Assembly (NCBI GenBank): GCA_022559985.1
Contig: JAFJTR010000060.1
Location: 124,001-188,000 of the forward strand
Direction of reading: 5' to 3'
DNA from: Parastagonospora avenae f. sp. tritici 18332-5
Lineage: Eukaryota; Ascomycota; Dothideomycetes; Pleosporales; Phaeosphaeriaceae
DNA: 64,000 nucleotides
Part shown: one piece after another, positions 11,778 to 22,912 of the stretch
Numbering within the stretch: position 1 is the first letter of the stretch
Layout: each line of letters starts with the position of its first letter
The notes under the pieces: generated by a model
What the model was told of the DNA's origin: nothing
Database searches by the model: none
Seen by the model: only the letters and a program-made list of their open reading frames with translations
Made by a program: the position numbers and the translations under genes

Positions 11778-13102
11778 CTACACATTGCTCTGTCGGCTTT
11801 GCAGATACTGCTCTATCGTCGCGTCGTCCATATCGTCGACACGCGAGTCCAATGACGGGTCAGATGGTTGTGATGAGGGATCTTGAGTTTGGCCCTCCTC
11901 TTCTGAAGACGAAGAACCGTCACCCCACAAGCCCATCGCGACGAGCGCAGCGTAGACATTGTTGGTCAACGAAGTCACAGCAGCAGTGGGCGAGTATCCG
12001 CTTGCTTCTTCGTCCTCCTCGACTCGCGGCGCTGGCTCTGAAGGTTTCTCGACCTCCGTTTCAGCCTTCTGGCCATCCTTCCGTCCATCCTCAATTCCAC
12101 GTCCTGACTCTCCATCCGCACTCGGTAAACTCTCTTTCTTCTCTTTCCCCCGCCCACTCTCCCCCCTCTTCTCCTCCTTAACCCTCTCCAATTCCTCCCC
12201 AAACAACAACTTGAAAAACACCACAAACGCCACCTCCCCGCTCCCCCTATCCTTCAACACATACCTCAAATGATGCGTCTTCTCATCAATATACCTCGCC
12301 ACGCCGATCGAAAACCCCGGCAACCTCAGACTAAACTCCGCAAAGTCCAAATGCGGATTGAAAAAATCCGCATGATACATGCGTCCCTTTTCAAACGTAA
12401 ACCTGTCCATATTGTCCGGCGTCAAGAAAAACTTCCTACGCTTCTTGAACTTCGCCGGCATCTTGAGATCAGCCCGGATCCGCGCGCCAGACGCACATGA
12501 TGCGCCCTCTTCAATAACGCCCCCGTTATCTTTTTCCAAAGCTTTTAATTGCTCTTCCGCAGATACATCCCCCACCAACGCCCCAATCCTCAGCGCAAAC
12601 AGCCCCGACAGCGCCGGGCCGTACAGATACGGCTCGTCGCAATACGCATCGCTATACAGCCCGGGATCCAACATGCTCGTGGCGATTTTCATCGCATACT
12701 TGAACCCGGGGGGTAATTGGTGCTTGATACTGTGTCCATAATCGAAGCCATGTACCACATCCGCGCCGCGCAAATCGCGCTTCGGCACGAAGGAAAACGC
12801 AATAGAGTACCGGTCCGCGGTGTGCAGTGGGTGTTGGAAGTAGGGAGATGAAGGGGGCGAGGAGAAGGGCAGGCCGTGGTAGTTTTTTATGCGCACGGTA
12901 AGGTGGGTGGAGACGAGGGGGGAGTCTATGCAGGTTGTGTGGGAGCTGTTGACGGGGATGTCGGTGTGGGTTGAGGGGTCGTAGGTTGGGCCGGCGGTTA
13001 CTGGTGGACGGTGAGATTAGAGAGGGTGTGTGGGGTGAGGGACGGACCTTGGAGGAGGTACTTGTCCCGCGCGGCTGGGTCGACGACGGTATCGTTCCCC
13101 AT
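11778..13102 (-). CDS. DUF1769 (UPF0590) family protein
   Basis: Two exons, 13048-13102 and 11778-13000, with a 47-base intron; 425 aa. The start at 13102 (MGNDTVVDPAARDKYLLQ) was chosen because splicing gives VTAGPTYDP, the typical entry into this domain. The domain core is visible as HPLHTADRYSIAFSFVPKRD, then a YLYGPALSGLFALRIG block, and a second beta-rich block around FLTPDNMDRFTFEKG. The last third is a low-complexity acidic tail (Glu, Ser, Lys) ending DDATIEQYLQSRQSNV. Family members are intracellular fungal proteins of unknown biochemical role. No signal peptide or membrane segment is seen. Confidence 0.85.
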
Positions 13103-14071
13103 CGTCCAGAACCCCGAGGTGAGTAGATTCGCTGAAGATGGGAGTGGGTGCAGTATACGAATGTTGCCGAATTCGGGTGAAGAGGTCTCGACCGGCAATA
13201 CAGTGGTGGTTGATCAAATCGACGGTCTAGCCCACACTCGCTGTCCTTGGACACACGCGTGGTCGTCGTTGCGCGACGGTAGACATGACGTCATGAAGCC
13301 ACAAACTAACACTAGGTGTGGCAATAATTCGTGCGCGCTATGCCTCACGATCTAAACTATCGGAAAACAATTCAGTTAAGCCGTTCGACTTCAAGGTTGT
13401 TTAAGCTCTTCGTGGAGTGCTGATAAGCTATCGAGTCTATTCAGGCGTGTATAGAAGATGACAGCTACTCTGTAATAGTACGTTGAGATGAAACATAACG
13501 CGCACGAATTATTGCATCACCTGGTGCTAACCTCCTTTGGATGACGTGTCGCCCTAGAAGCTGCAAACGATTGAAGTGCTGTTTGCTTTGAGGAGAAGAT
13601 CATTTGAATGTGGTAAGGCGAGATTGAACGCATTTATGTGGCTGTAGTGTCATCAAAATAATATATGGACGATTGAGTCAATAGCTCAGAGAGGCATTGA
13701 ATCTACTCATGCTTATGCATCGTGAAAGCAGCCTCATTCGCGAACTGATTCTTCTTCGTGACTTCGGCCCTGGAAAAAGTTTATTAGACCCATATCCAAA
13801 GCAGTAGTTGAGCTTTTGTCAGGACGCAAGTCCGCACCCGCTACGCCATGCAGCCAAAAAGGAACGTATAATCGATGAACATCGATTTTGTGTGCGGAAC
13901 AATATATATCGTACAGGCCGCAGCCGTCGCACGAGGCTTTGCCTTACGTGCGCGCGTACGCCTTACAGCTTTTGTAATGAATATTATTACACTTCATGTA
14001 CATATACTGAATGAGATTCGTGATCTAGCACTTCTATGACCAACATAGGAAAGGCGCCTGGAGCAAATCAC
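13103..14071. other. Intergenic, DUF1769 5' to OYE 3'
   Basis: About 1 kb. Apart from the CRE-like palindrome at 13284-13295, nothing is supported. No tRNA-like fold was recognised. Confidence 0.5.
13284..13295. promoter_or_regulatory. CRE/ATF-like palindrome
   Basis: CATGACGTCATG is a perfect 12-base palindrome around the TGACGTCA core bound by CREB/ATF bZIP factors. It lies 182 bases upstream of the DUF1769 start codon, a sensible promoter position. Function is inferred from the motif only. Confidence 0.4.
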
Positions 14072-15397
14072 TTACTTCTTACCGCGTCCACCAAAGCCCC
14101 ATCGAATCTGGTTTGCCCATCGGCCCTCAACACCAAGATCGTCGGCAAATGCCCACACAAGGCCAGGGTTCTTTTGGAACATGCGGCCAATAAACGCAAC
14201 ATCTAGGTTATCATCCTCGAGGTAGCCATTCGCTTGCTTGCCGTTGGTGATGGAGCCAACAGTGCCGACCAACATCTTGTCGCCGACCTTGTCCTTGACG
14301 GCCTTAGCGAAGGGTTCTTGATAGCCTGGGCCGCCATGAATGTGCTGCTTCTCGTGGAGACCGCCGGATGAGACATCGAGGAGGTCTACACCCTTCTCAG
14401 CGAGGATCTCAGAGAGCTTGACGGTCTCTTCGAGGGTCCAGCCGTTGATGCCAGCCTCCTCGAGCCAGTCTGTGGCGCTGATGCGGAGGAGGAGAGGCAT
14501 GTCCTTGGGGATAGTGGCGCGGGCTAGGTCGACAAGCTCGAGCGTCAAGCGAGTGCGGTTCTCGAATGAGCCACCGTACTTGTCGGAGCGGTGGTTGGAA
14601 GCAGGCGAAAGGAAGGAGTGTAGGAGATATCCGTGGGCGTTGTGGATCTCAATTGTGTCAAAACCAACATCAACAGCACGCTGGATCGAGTCCTTGAAGT
14701 CGGACTTGAGCTTCTCGATGTCATCGAGAGTCATCTCCTTGGGCTGGCAATGGTTGTCGTTGAAGGCAATGGCAGAAGGCGCGTGGACGTTGTCGGGCCA
14801 GCCGTTAAGTTCCTTGCCGGCAATATCGCCTTTGCTCAACCACGGCGCAACAGTGCTGGCCTTGCGACCGGCATGACCAAGCTGGATACCGATCTTCTGG
14901 CCCTGTGAGTGTGCAAATTCGACGATCTTGCGCAGAGGCTCTTTTTGAGAGTCCTTCCAGAGACCCGAATCTTCGGGCGTAATTCGGCCATTTGCTTGTA
15001 CGGCAGTAGCTTCCACAATCGTGAGGCCTGGCCCACGCTGGATGATACCACCAAGATGGGTCATGTGCCATGCTGTTTGATGGCCATCTTCAGCGGAATA
15101 TTGGCATAGCGGTGAAAGTGCAATGCGATTTTGCATCTCCATCCCGCGGAGCTTAAGTGGGGTGAAGAGCTTGGGGATCCTAGAGCTGCCATCGGTCATA
15201 CCAAGAGCAGTTCCGGCCGGTGGGTCTTGCTTTGGTGTGAAGTATGGAATCTAACATTGTCAGCATTCAAGAAGCGACTGTTCAATGAGTGTACGTACAC
15301 CAGGTGTAGCTTCATTCTTCAGACCCTTGTCCTCGGGAATGTCTTTCGGAATCGCATGATGCGAGTGGGGTTTATCAGTATTGGCTTCGGCACCCAT
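14072..15397 (-). CDS. NADH:flavin oxidoreductase (old yellow enzyme family)
   Basis: Two exons, 15299-15397 and 14072-15250, with a 48-base intron (acceptor TTAG, donor GTACGT); 425 aa. The TIM-barrel flavoprotein is clear: LFTPLKLRGMEMQNRIALSP near the N-terminus, QLGHAGRKAS, EIHNAHGYLLHSFLSP with the substrate-binding His/Asn-type pair, SDKYGGSFENRTR, and a C-terminal FMN-phosphate region (GTVGSI, FIGRMF). The motif set resembles the YqjM-like class more than classical yeast OYE. The likely reaction is NAD(P)H-dependent reduction of activated C=C bonds in the cytosol. The first 33 residues are polar and variable; they are not an obvious targeting signal. Physiological substrate unknown. 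Confidence 0.93.
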
Positions 15398-16080
15398 TTT
15401 TGCTGTTGTATGCGAACTAGGAAAGAGCCGGATATGTCGAGAGGTGTGCAAGCTGCAATTAATGCGGAAGTAAAGGCTGGAGATCTCCAACGACTTTATA
15501 CCCTCCAACTCTTTCCGAGAGTGACGTCCTTCGGAAAGCCTCCAACTGCCATGCCCCGCCTTACTCTTTCGGGAACGCACGTCACCCAGAACCAAGCAGA
15601 AGTCTTCATGTTGATTTGTAAGAATGCAAATGCACCACGGCTTGATGCTCTGCGCCAGTAGTGCCGTGAAGAAAGCGTCGAGAAGGCGGTAATTAGCCTC
15701 AATGGCGTGGTGCAAAAGCCAGTAAGCCGAACACGGCACTGCGCATGCACGTTCGCAAATGCTGACAAAGGCTAGGTATCTTGCGATTCGTCGTGTGTTA
15801 CATCACGGATTATTTCCTCTCTCGCTGAGTGGCTGCATACATCGGTGGTACGGCGGGATGATTTGCCTTACAGCAGAACACGAGCGTGCTGAAGCATGCC
15901 TAATAGCATACTCAACATACATTTGCATATCGTGTATTTCTTCTTAGGGGATTCGTAAGCAGCGCGCTCGGTGCTCCGAACCTTAAGGCCATGGTCCGGT
16001 GAACTCTCGGCTTCAACCTGGCAGAAACCGTCTGCTGGAACATGTGGCGCTGATCAACGCGGGACGGCTCCCAAGCCTCA

Positions 16081-16137
16081 AGTGCTGTGATCGATACTTT
16101 GGAGCCAAGAGTGCCGCTTTGAGTACTTCCAAGTTGG
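16081..16137 (+). repeat. Coding-like repeat, copy R1
   Basis: Reads SAVIDTLEPRVPL, then TGA at 16120-16122, then VLPSW. It resembles copies R2-R4 by eye. The stop falls at the site where copy R3 has CGA (Arg). Confidence 0.4.
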
Positions 16138-16303
16138 AGGCATTTGGGATCGACAGGTTTTGAGTTCGAAGTTGCTGGAAACCTCGCTGGGCAAGCGGCC
16201 TTGCGCATGCAGGAACTTGTCTCGAAAGATTGTCCGATTGACAATTTGTAACGTCACTGCTACGTTGACATCAACCCGGTCTTACGCTCAGCGCAACATC
16301 AGG

Positions 16304-16375
16304 GTGCCAATATTTAGTGCTGCGATTAACGCGGTCAGAAAGTTCCCTTTTTGAGTATACCAAGAATATTCTTGA
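16304..16375 (+). repeat. Coding-like repeat, copy R2
   Basis: Reads VPIFSAAINAVRKFPF, TGA at 16352-16354, then VYQEYS. It is the closest relative of R3: the DNA stretches CCAATATTTAGTGCTG and GAGTATACCAAGA are identical in both. GTG replaces the ATG of R3, and TGA replaces its CGA. Confidence 0.55.
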
Positions 16376-17556
16376 ATGTTGGGCTTCAAGCAGCAATTAC
16401 CGTCTGCCGGCAAAATTGATGCCGACCTACGCCGGACGGTTCCAAGCTCCAAATGTTGCATGTACCACCTGTCGTATGCATCAATGGTTGCCAGCCATGA
16501 TGAACGGGCGCCTTCGTTCTGGAAATCAAAGCATACGAGGTGGGTGTTGGTTTGATTCCCTGCTCGAGCAAGAACGTCGGATTCTGGTTATCATGACACG
16601 TGGGCATGCCATACGTTAATCGACCATCGAACGTGCCAGGAACACGCCCGCAATCTTCCTGAAAGACTGCGAGATTCTTCTCGAGCCAGTGACCATTGCT
16701 CAACTGCAGATGCAGTCTTGCGGTGATGATCTCTATACATTGCGTTGAGATGGTGCCTGAAAAACACTCTCATAAGTACTGCAATATAGTAGTTGCCATC
16801 CGAATTAAGCTAGCTTTTGTCAAGCGCTTCGAAAAAGTACTGTTCGAAGTCGAAGAAGGCCGAATACCCTATGTCTCGTGACTTTCTTTGTCTGAGTTCT
16901 CATATGGCGGTTCCGTGAGGTCCGGCTTCTCTCGTGGACTACCGAGGCTGAGTTCTCGATTAAGTTGGTATCTTGATACCGCCCTCACGATAAGTTAACG
17001 CGTTTTGAGCTTCATGTTTGCTCTCTGCAGCAGTGACCTTGCAATCCAACTCTAGCTTCAACTTTCAGCACCCGAATTAAAATGACAATCACCTCGGATC
17101 TCATCGCGATAGGCTATGCATGCCCATGATATGAGCAATTGCCGTCCGCAAGCGCTCTCCCTACTCCTATATTCTCTTGCATCTTCTAGATTCTGGTGGC
17201 GTAGTAACTGTGGAAATTAGTGGCGCTCTAGCCTCGCCGTAGCAGAGTCTTGCCGGGTCCTTATTATTCGCTTCTGCGGCGATGATCTTGAACTATCGCC
17301 ACTGGCATGCTTCTACCGAGAAACCCTAGGATGAAAGGCGACTAACGCGGTCGCCTTCGCTTGTACGTGGAAGTAGCATTGAGCTGAAAGCTGCTCGATT
17401 TGGGTAGGTATTTTCAGCCTCACGTTGTCGGCGACCCTGCTCGCGCATTGAAGATTTGGGGGATACTTCTACTTGCACTACCCAAATTTTGACGTACTGT
17501 CATCTTTCTTCCAGCTTTTGGGAATCTCTTCTGGTATCTTCTACCGGATCTCCAAA

Positions 17557-19100
17557 ATGTCACTATTGCAAAAGCTGGTCACGGTGCTCTCCGTTCTCTC
17601 AGGTTCTCTGCAAATCGCGGAAGCTGGGCCAGTTCGAAGACAGGAACAGGCACTGCAACCTCGCGACAATGTCGCTGCTTGTGAAATTGTTCTTGTAGCG
17701 CTCAAGGCTACTTCTTTCTGCTCCTCATTTATCGGGGTGCATGATCCAACGCAATCGGCAATAGCGACCGGACCCTCGAAAACTGTTCTTACCACAGTTC
17801 CAGCTCTTTCATGCACCGTTAACGCCCCAGCTAATACAATGTGCGTCCTTCTTTTCAATTGAGATGAAGCGCATACTCAATGACATCGTGACCTAAGTGT
17901 GCTTGCTAATACTTTGCTAGTACGTCTACCACAACATATACAGCCCCGGTTTGACAGTCTCTTCCTATGTCACGCTTGCAGCTGTAACAAGCAAGGTAAT
18001 AATATTTGGTCGCCAGTCCTTACAAATTGAACTGACGCAAGGATTAGACTACGACCGCTGCTTTGACCCCTACCGATACCAGCACGTTGACCTCCCCTGG
18101 CCCTACGAGTACAGCAACCCAGACTACAGTAGTTGTATCAACAGTGACCAGGTATGCTAGATCGAATCTGTTTGCTTCATGTCTTGTTCGCCCTCTGACA
18201 GCTCTCCAGCACCACCACAGTGGCTGCGGTGAAGCATCGCCGAGAGTCTCCTGAGCAGATGGACTCTAAACTGGTGGCACGAGTTCCCAAGATCACATCT
18301 TCGAGCCGCAGTACTACTTGCACCAAACCAATAGCCAAAACGACTGCACCTATCGTCCCCGTGCTCGAAAAAGCGATGTCTACCCCCGGATCTTGCACAC
18401 TCAAGGGTCTTCCTCCCAAAGTTACTTCCTTTGTCTGTAACGTTATTTCTCAGGCCTGCTCTATGATTGTCCGGCTGAAGACAGTCACTATAACCACCAC
18501 AGCGCCAGGTGGGACAAAGCTCAGTACTGCTACAGCACTCCAAAGCTGCACGACCGTCACTCCGCCACCAGTCATCGTGCAGAATGCTACCACTGCACCT
18601 GGGCTCAGTATCACCGTGACCACAACTATTACTCCAAACCCGGTTGTGCTCACTGAAACAACGACGCCTGCTGCTGTGGTTGTTTTCGAGACAACGGTAA
18701 GCCGCAGCACTTCGTCTTATACAAGCAAATCCCATAGTCCAACAATATGCATCAGACTCTTCCAGCAATCACGTCGACCACAACCGTAACCTCGACATCC
18801 GTCGCAACCACCACCACCACCACAATAGTCAGTGCGCCGACTCCAGTTCAATGTACGGGCGGCACCTACCAAGGCAGCGCTTTCGGCTTCGTGTACAATT
18901 CCTTCTGCAACTCTGTTTTTCAACCGCAAGCTCCACCTAATGTTCAACTCGGCTCTACGACTGCCACAAACTTCCAGGGATGCATCAATTACTGCGATGG
19001 TTTTGCGGTGATCACTCTTGCGAACTTCGATGGGGTTACCGGCTCATGCACTTGCACCTTCAATGGCGGAAACGCTATTTTGGCTGGGCAGTGGTGTTGA
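17557..19100 (+). CDS. Secreted Ser/Thr-rich cell-surface-type protein
   Basis: Five exons fit frame and splice signals: 17557-17840, 17921-17948, 18048-18151, 18210-18696 and 18756-19100; 415 aa. The second intron (17949-18047) uses a weak GTTTGA donor but keeps the Thr-rich frame open. The N-terminus (MSLLQKLVTVLSVLSGSLQIAEA) is a signal peptide. A QPRD site and long Thr/Ser/Val-rich stretches follow, typical of heavily O-glycosylated wall or secreted proteins. The C-terminus has regularly spaced cysteines (QCTGGTYQGS, YNSFCNSVF, FQGCINYCDGF, SCTCTFNGG, GQWC), which resembles a PAN/Apple-like or WSC-like module. I do not recognise a named family. Flanking repeats and the gene-poor surroundings suggest a fast-evolving gene. 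Confidence 0.65.
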
Positions 19101-19347
19101 TGGAAGTCAGTGAATGTGGATATCGTGTAATGCACACATTGTAGAAGGGAGGGGAGGGGGAGACGCAATAGTAATCGCGAACGTAGAGTTGACACATGTG
19201 AAGAAAACCTCTTTTATTCTGTGTTATTCCTAACAACTCGGCCCGTGCGCAAACAGGCATCCCCAGCACGAACAAACAGCTCGCGATCATGCCGCTGAGA
19301 CGTTAATCTCGACCCCGTCTCACGTCTTACTTCCAAGCCTCACTAAG

Positions 19348-19470
19348 ATGCCAATATTTAGTGCTGTGATTGACGCTGCCCAGAATCTTCCTTTTCGAGT
19401 ATACCAAGATGCTCTGCAACAAGAAGGACCGATGCAGTGTTCGCAAAATGCGCCCCGTGTAAATGCTTAA
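19348..19470 (+). repeat. Coding-like repeat, copy R3 (open, 40 codons)
   Basis: Starts with ATG and reads MPIFSAVIDAAQNLPFRVYQ and on to a TAA at 19468-19470. It is the only copy with both an ATG and no internal stop in the repeated segment. It may be a small gene or the exon remnant of a larger one; function unknown. Confidence 0.4.
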
Positions 19471-19525
19471 TCGACAGGCCAGCACAGTTGCAGCCACACA
19501 CAATGCCTCACAATGCCAAACCTTT

Positions 19526-19567
19526 AGTGCTGTCATTGATGGCTTCTCGATATACTCGAAGCGGTAA
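19526..19567 (+). repeat. Coding-like repeat, copy R4 (short)
   Basis: Reads SAVIDGFSIYSKR then TAA. It matches the start of R3 (SAVID) and has a shortened body. Weakest of the four copies. Confidence 0.3.
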
Positions 19568-20316
19568 GCGAAGTCTGATGTTGAGAGAATTTGCAGTCAG
19601 AGAAGCATTTGTAAAGCTCAGCATAGGTGATTGGTGACATGGCGGTGACGCAGCGAAGGCTCGCGAAAGCTCGCGAAAGCTCCCTCCGAGGAAGATCGAT
19701 GCCCCTGAGGTCTTGGTGGTCGACTTTTGGACATGGAAATATTGGGCAGGCGAGAACACCAAGACACGGAGGCTGAGTGGGACGGTGTGCAACACATCTG
19801 TCATCCCCAAAACGGCGATGTGTCTTCACGTCGAGTTTCAGGCCGATGCGCCAGCCCAGCAAGCCAAGCTCATGTTTTTGCTAGCAGAGACGTGTCGATA
19901 TCGTGAAAGAGTCACTCTGGAGGCACAGAAGTGGATCACATCGCGTGAGGATATTCGAGCTACGTTGCAAACAAGTGAAGAGTCACTGGGGCGGACTTCG
20001 GTCATGGGCGCAGTGAACAGATGGCAATATTAGGCGCGCTTGGGCCTTATTGTGAGAAGATAGATGGTGAGACGCTCGACCATACGCCGCCAAATGAGGC
20101 TGAATTCGCCAAAGCGCGGGGCTGCGTGCGATACGCGGTTAGAGAGGGTCTTTTACACGAGACATGCCCGCGGCGAGCTTGTAGTGGTGAGGGCAGAATG
20201 CTATTTGCTAACCCCGGCCAAAAGTTTAGCGAGCCTCGGAGGCAAATGCGGCAGCCTACAACAACACGGCGTGCCATGTCTAGGCGGGCAGTAATACGGG
20301 CACAGGAATAGTAATA

Positions 20317-20324
20317 GAAAGTTC
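20317..20324 (+). promoter_or_regulatory. Heat-shock element candidate upstream of BiP
   Basis: GAAAGTTC fits the nGAAnnTTCn heat-shock factor unit and lies about 410 bases upstream of the BiP start codon. A CACGTG core (20343-20348), a possible bZIP/unfolded-protein-response site, lies close by. BiP genes are normally induced by both pathways (family knowledge); occupancy here is inferred. Confidence 0.35.
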
Positions 20325-20609
20325 CAGCAGTGGGTCGAATTACACGTGTCCTGTACGCTGCTGCACGGGCAAAGTGATATTGAGGCTGATGATTGTGCGG
20401 TAAGAGAAAGAACCACCGTGGCGCTTTGATCTGGAGGCGCGCTAGGCCGCATCAGGAAGGGACGTCGAAATCGCAAACTGTCCACTTCTGAATAGTCGAG
20501 CACTCGCTCTCCATATAACGTCTGCCCTCCGCCGACGAACTCTCTCCCTCCTCATTCCTCAATCAACCTTGAAGAGTCGCCGCAACTCGTCTCTTCTTTG
20601 GCTTTTCCT

Positions 20610-20616
20610 TTATATA
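20610..20616 (+). promoter_or_regulatory. TATA box candidate for BiP
   Basis: TTATATA lies about 120 bases before the BiP start codon. The leader from there to the ATG is pyrimidine-rich and has no upstream ATG, as expected of a highly translated chaperone gene. Confidence 0.5.
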
Positions 20617-20731
20617 CCCCGGATCTTCTGAGAAGTCCAGCCCCACTACACGGCGAGCTCACAGAGAGTATCGCTCCACCACCCCGGCGCCCGAGCCTTC
20701 TCAGTCGCATAGACTGCTCACAACACACACA

Positions 20732-22912
20732 ATGGCACGAAGCTCACGGACCTCGAGCAAGCGCTCGACATGGTCCATCGCTTTCTACCTTCTGCTCGTC
20801 CTGGTCGGCGGTTTGATGCTGGCGAAGACAGCCCACGCCCAGGATGAGCCCGTCAAGGACGAGTCCAACGCGATCTCCGGGCCTGTCATTGGTATCGATT
20901 TGGGAACTACCTACTCTTGTGTTGGTATCATGAAGAACGGAAAGGTCGAGATCATGGTCAACGACCAGGGTGAGCTCGAACGCAATCCCCGCAATATGCC
21001 TCAGCTAACAACCCTCTCTAGGTAATCGTATCACTCCCTCCTGGGTCGCCTTTACCGACGAGGAGCGCCTCGTTGGTGACGCCGCCAAGAACCAGTACGC
21101 AAGCAACCCCGGACGCACCATCTTCGACATCGTAAGCAGCCCCTGCACTCTACTGCGAATACACGAATACTGACTGTGTGGTAGAAACGTCTCATCGGAC
21201 AGAAGTTCACCGACAAGGCCGTCCAGAATGACATCAAGCACTTCCCCTTCAAGGTCGTCAACAAGGGTGGACAGCCCCGCGTTAGCGTCGAGGTTCTCAA
21301 GCAGGAGACTCTCTTCACACCTGAGGAGATCTCCGCTATGGTTCTCGGCAAGATGAAGGAGATTGCTGAGAGCTATCTCGGCGAGCCCGTGAAGAACGCT
21401 GTTGTCACCGTTCCCGCCTACTTCAACGACGCCCAGCGTGCCGCCACAAAGGACGCTGGCACTATCGCCGGTCTCAACGTTCTCCGTGTTGTCAACGAGC
21501 CCACTGCGGCTGCTTTGGCCTACGGTCTCGACAAGGTCGCCGACAAGGGCGAGCGCCAGGTTCTCGTCTATGATCTTGGTGGTGGTACTTTCGATGTGTC
21601 CATTCTCACTATCGAGTCGGGTATTTTCGAGGTTCAGTCTACCGCTGGTGACACCCATCTTGGTGGTGAGGATTTTGACAACCGCGTCATCCAGCACTTG
21701 GCCAAGAAGTACAACAAGGAGAACGACGTTGACGTCACCAAGGACCCCAAGTCCATGGGTAAGCTTAAGCGTGAGGTCGAGAAGGCCAAGCGTACGCTCT
21801 CCTCCCAAAAGACCACCAAGATCGAAATCGAGTCTTTCCACAAGGGTAAGGATTTCTCCGAGACCCTCACCCGCGCCAAGTTCGAGGAGCTCAACAACGA
21901 CCTGTTCAAGAAGACCCTCAAGCCTGTTGAGCAGGTTCTCAAGGACGCCAACCTCAAGAAGTCTGACATTGACGACATTGTTCTCGTCGGTGGTTCCACC
22001 CGTATCCCCAAGGTTCAGGCTATGCTTGAGGAGTTCTTCGGAAAGAAGGCCCGCAAGGACGTCAACCCCGATGAGGCTGTCGCTTTCGGCGCTGCCGTTC
22101 AGGGTGGTGTTCTCACTGGTGACCAGGCCGCTAATGAGATCGTCCTTATGGATGTCAACCCGCTCACTCTCGGTATTGAGACCACTGGTGGCGTCATGAC
22201 CACTCTCATCAAGCGTGGTACCAGCATCCCAACCAAGAAGAGCCAGATCTTCTCCACCGCGGCCGACAACCAGCCCGTAGTCCTCATTCAGGTATTCGAA
22301 GGAGAGCGAGCAATGACAAAGGACAACAACAACCTTGGAAAGTTCGAGCTTACCAACATCCCGTAAGTCATATTTTCTGGACTCACCTATATGCATAGTA
22401 ACTAACATCATGATAGCCCCGCGCCCCGTGGTGTTCCCCAGATTGAGGTCACCTTCGAGCTCGATGCCAACGGTATCCTGAAGGTTTCCGCCGTCGACAA
22501 GGGTACCGGCAAGGCTGAGAGCATCACCATTACCAACGACAAGGGCCGCCTTACCACCGAAGACATTGAGCGCATGGTCGAGGAGGCCGAGAAGTACGCT
22601 GAGGAGGACAAGGCCAACCGCGAGCGCATTGAGTCCCGCAACAAGCTCGAGAACTACGCCTACAGCCTCAAGAACCAGGTCAACGACGAGGAGGGTCTTG
22701 GTGGCAAGATCGAGGATGAGGACAAAGAGATCATCAAGGACGCCGTCAAGGAGACCCAGGACTGGCTTGAGGAGAACGCCGCCACTGCCGCCTCTGAGGA
22801 CTTTGACGAGCAGTTCCAGAAGCTCTCTGACGTCGCCTACCCCATCACCTCCAAGCTTTACGGCGGAGCTGGTGGTGCCGGTGAGGAGGAGCCTGACCAC
22901 GACGAGTTGTAA
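20732..22912 (+). CDS. kar2: ER Hsp70 chaperone BiP/Kar2
   Basis: Four exons: 20732-20969, 21022-21131, 21185-22362 and 22417-22912, with introns of 52, 53 and 54 bases; 673 aa. The N-terminal hydrophobic segment (YLLLVLVGGLMLAKTAHA) is the ER signal. Hsp70 landmarks: GIDLGTTYSCVG, VTVPAYFNDAQR, VNEPTAAALAYGLD, DLGGGTFDVS and GGSTRIPKVQ in the ATPase domain, then the substrate-binding domain (TLGIETTGGVMT, VFEGERAMTKDNNNLG). It ends in HDEL, the ER retrieval signal. It folds and translocates secretory proteins and regulates the unfolded-protein response. Codon usage is strongly biased, as expected for high expression. That bias also creates a 631-codon open frame on the opposite strand, which I treat as an artefact. 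Confidence 0.98.

Larger units (their letters stand above)
15398..17556. other. Gene-poor stretch left of the Ser/Thr-rich gene
   Basis: About 2.2 kb without an intact gene. It contains two copies of a short coding-like repeat (16081-16137 and 16304-16375), each interrupted by TGA. The rest shows only broken short frames and may be degraded coding or repeat sequence. Confidence 0.5.
19101..20731. other. Intergenic, Ser/Thr-rich gene to BiP
   Basis: About 1.6 kb. It contains repeat copies R3 and R4, a tandem 10-mer TCGCGAAAGC (19661-19680), and towards the right end the promoter and 5' leader of BiP. A 106-codon open frame at 19713-20033 has no recognisable similarity. Confidence 0.5.

Noticed and set aside
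12652..13254. 200-codon frame overlapping the DUF1769 first exon
   Set aside because: It starts at a non-ATG codon and is Pro/Arg/His-rich; the spliced DUF1769 model explains the region better.
16546..16570. GGTTTGATTCCC resembling a tRNA T-loop (B box)
   Set aside because: No A box or cloverleaf partner at the right distance.
21005..22900. 631-codon open frame antisense to BiP
   Set aside because: It mirrors the strongly biased codon use of BiP, spans BiP introns, is Leu/Val/Gly-rich and lacks any domain.
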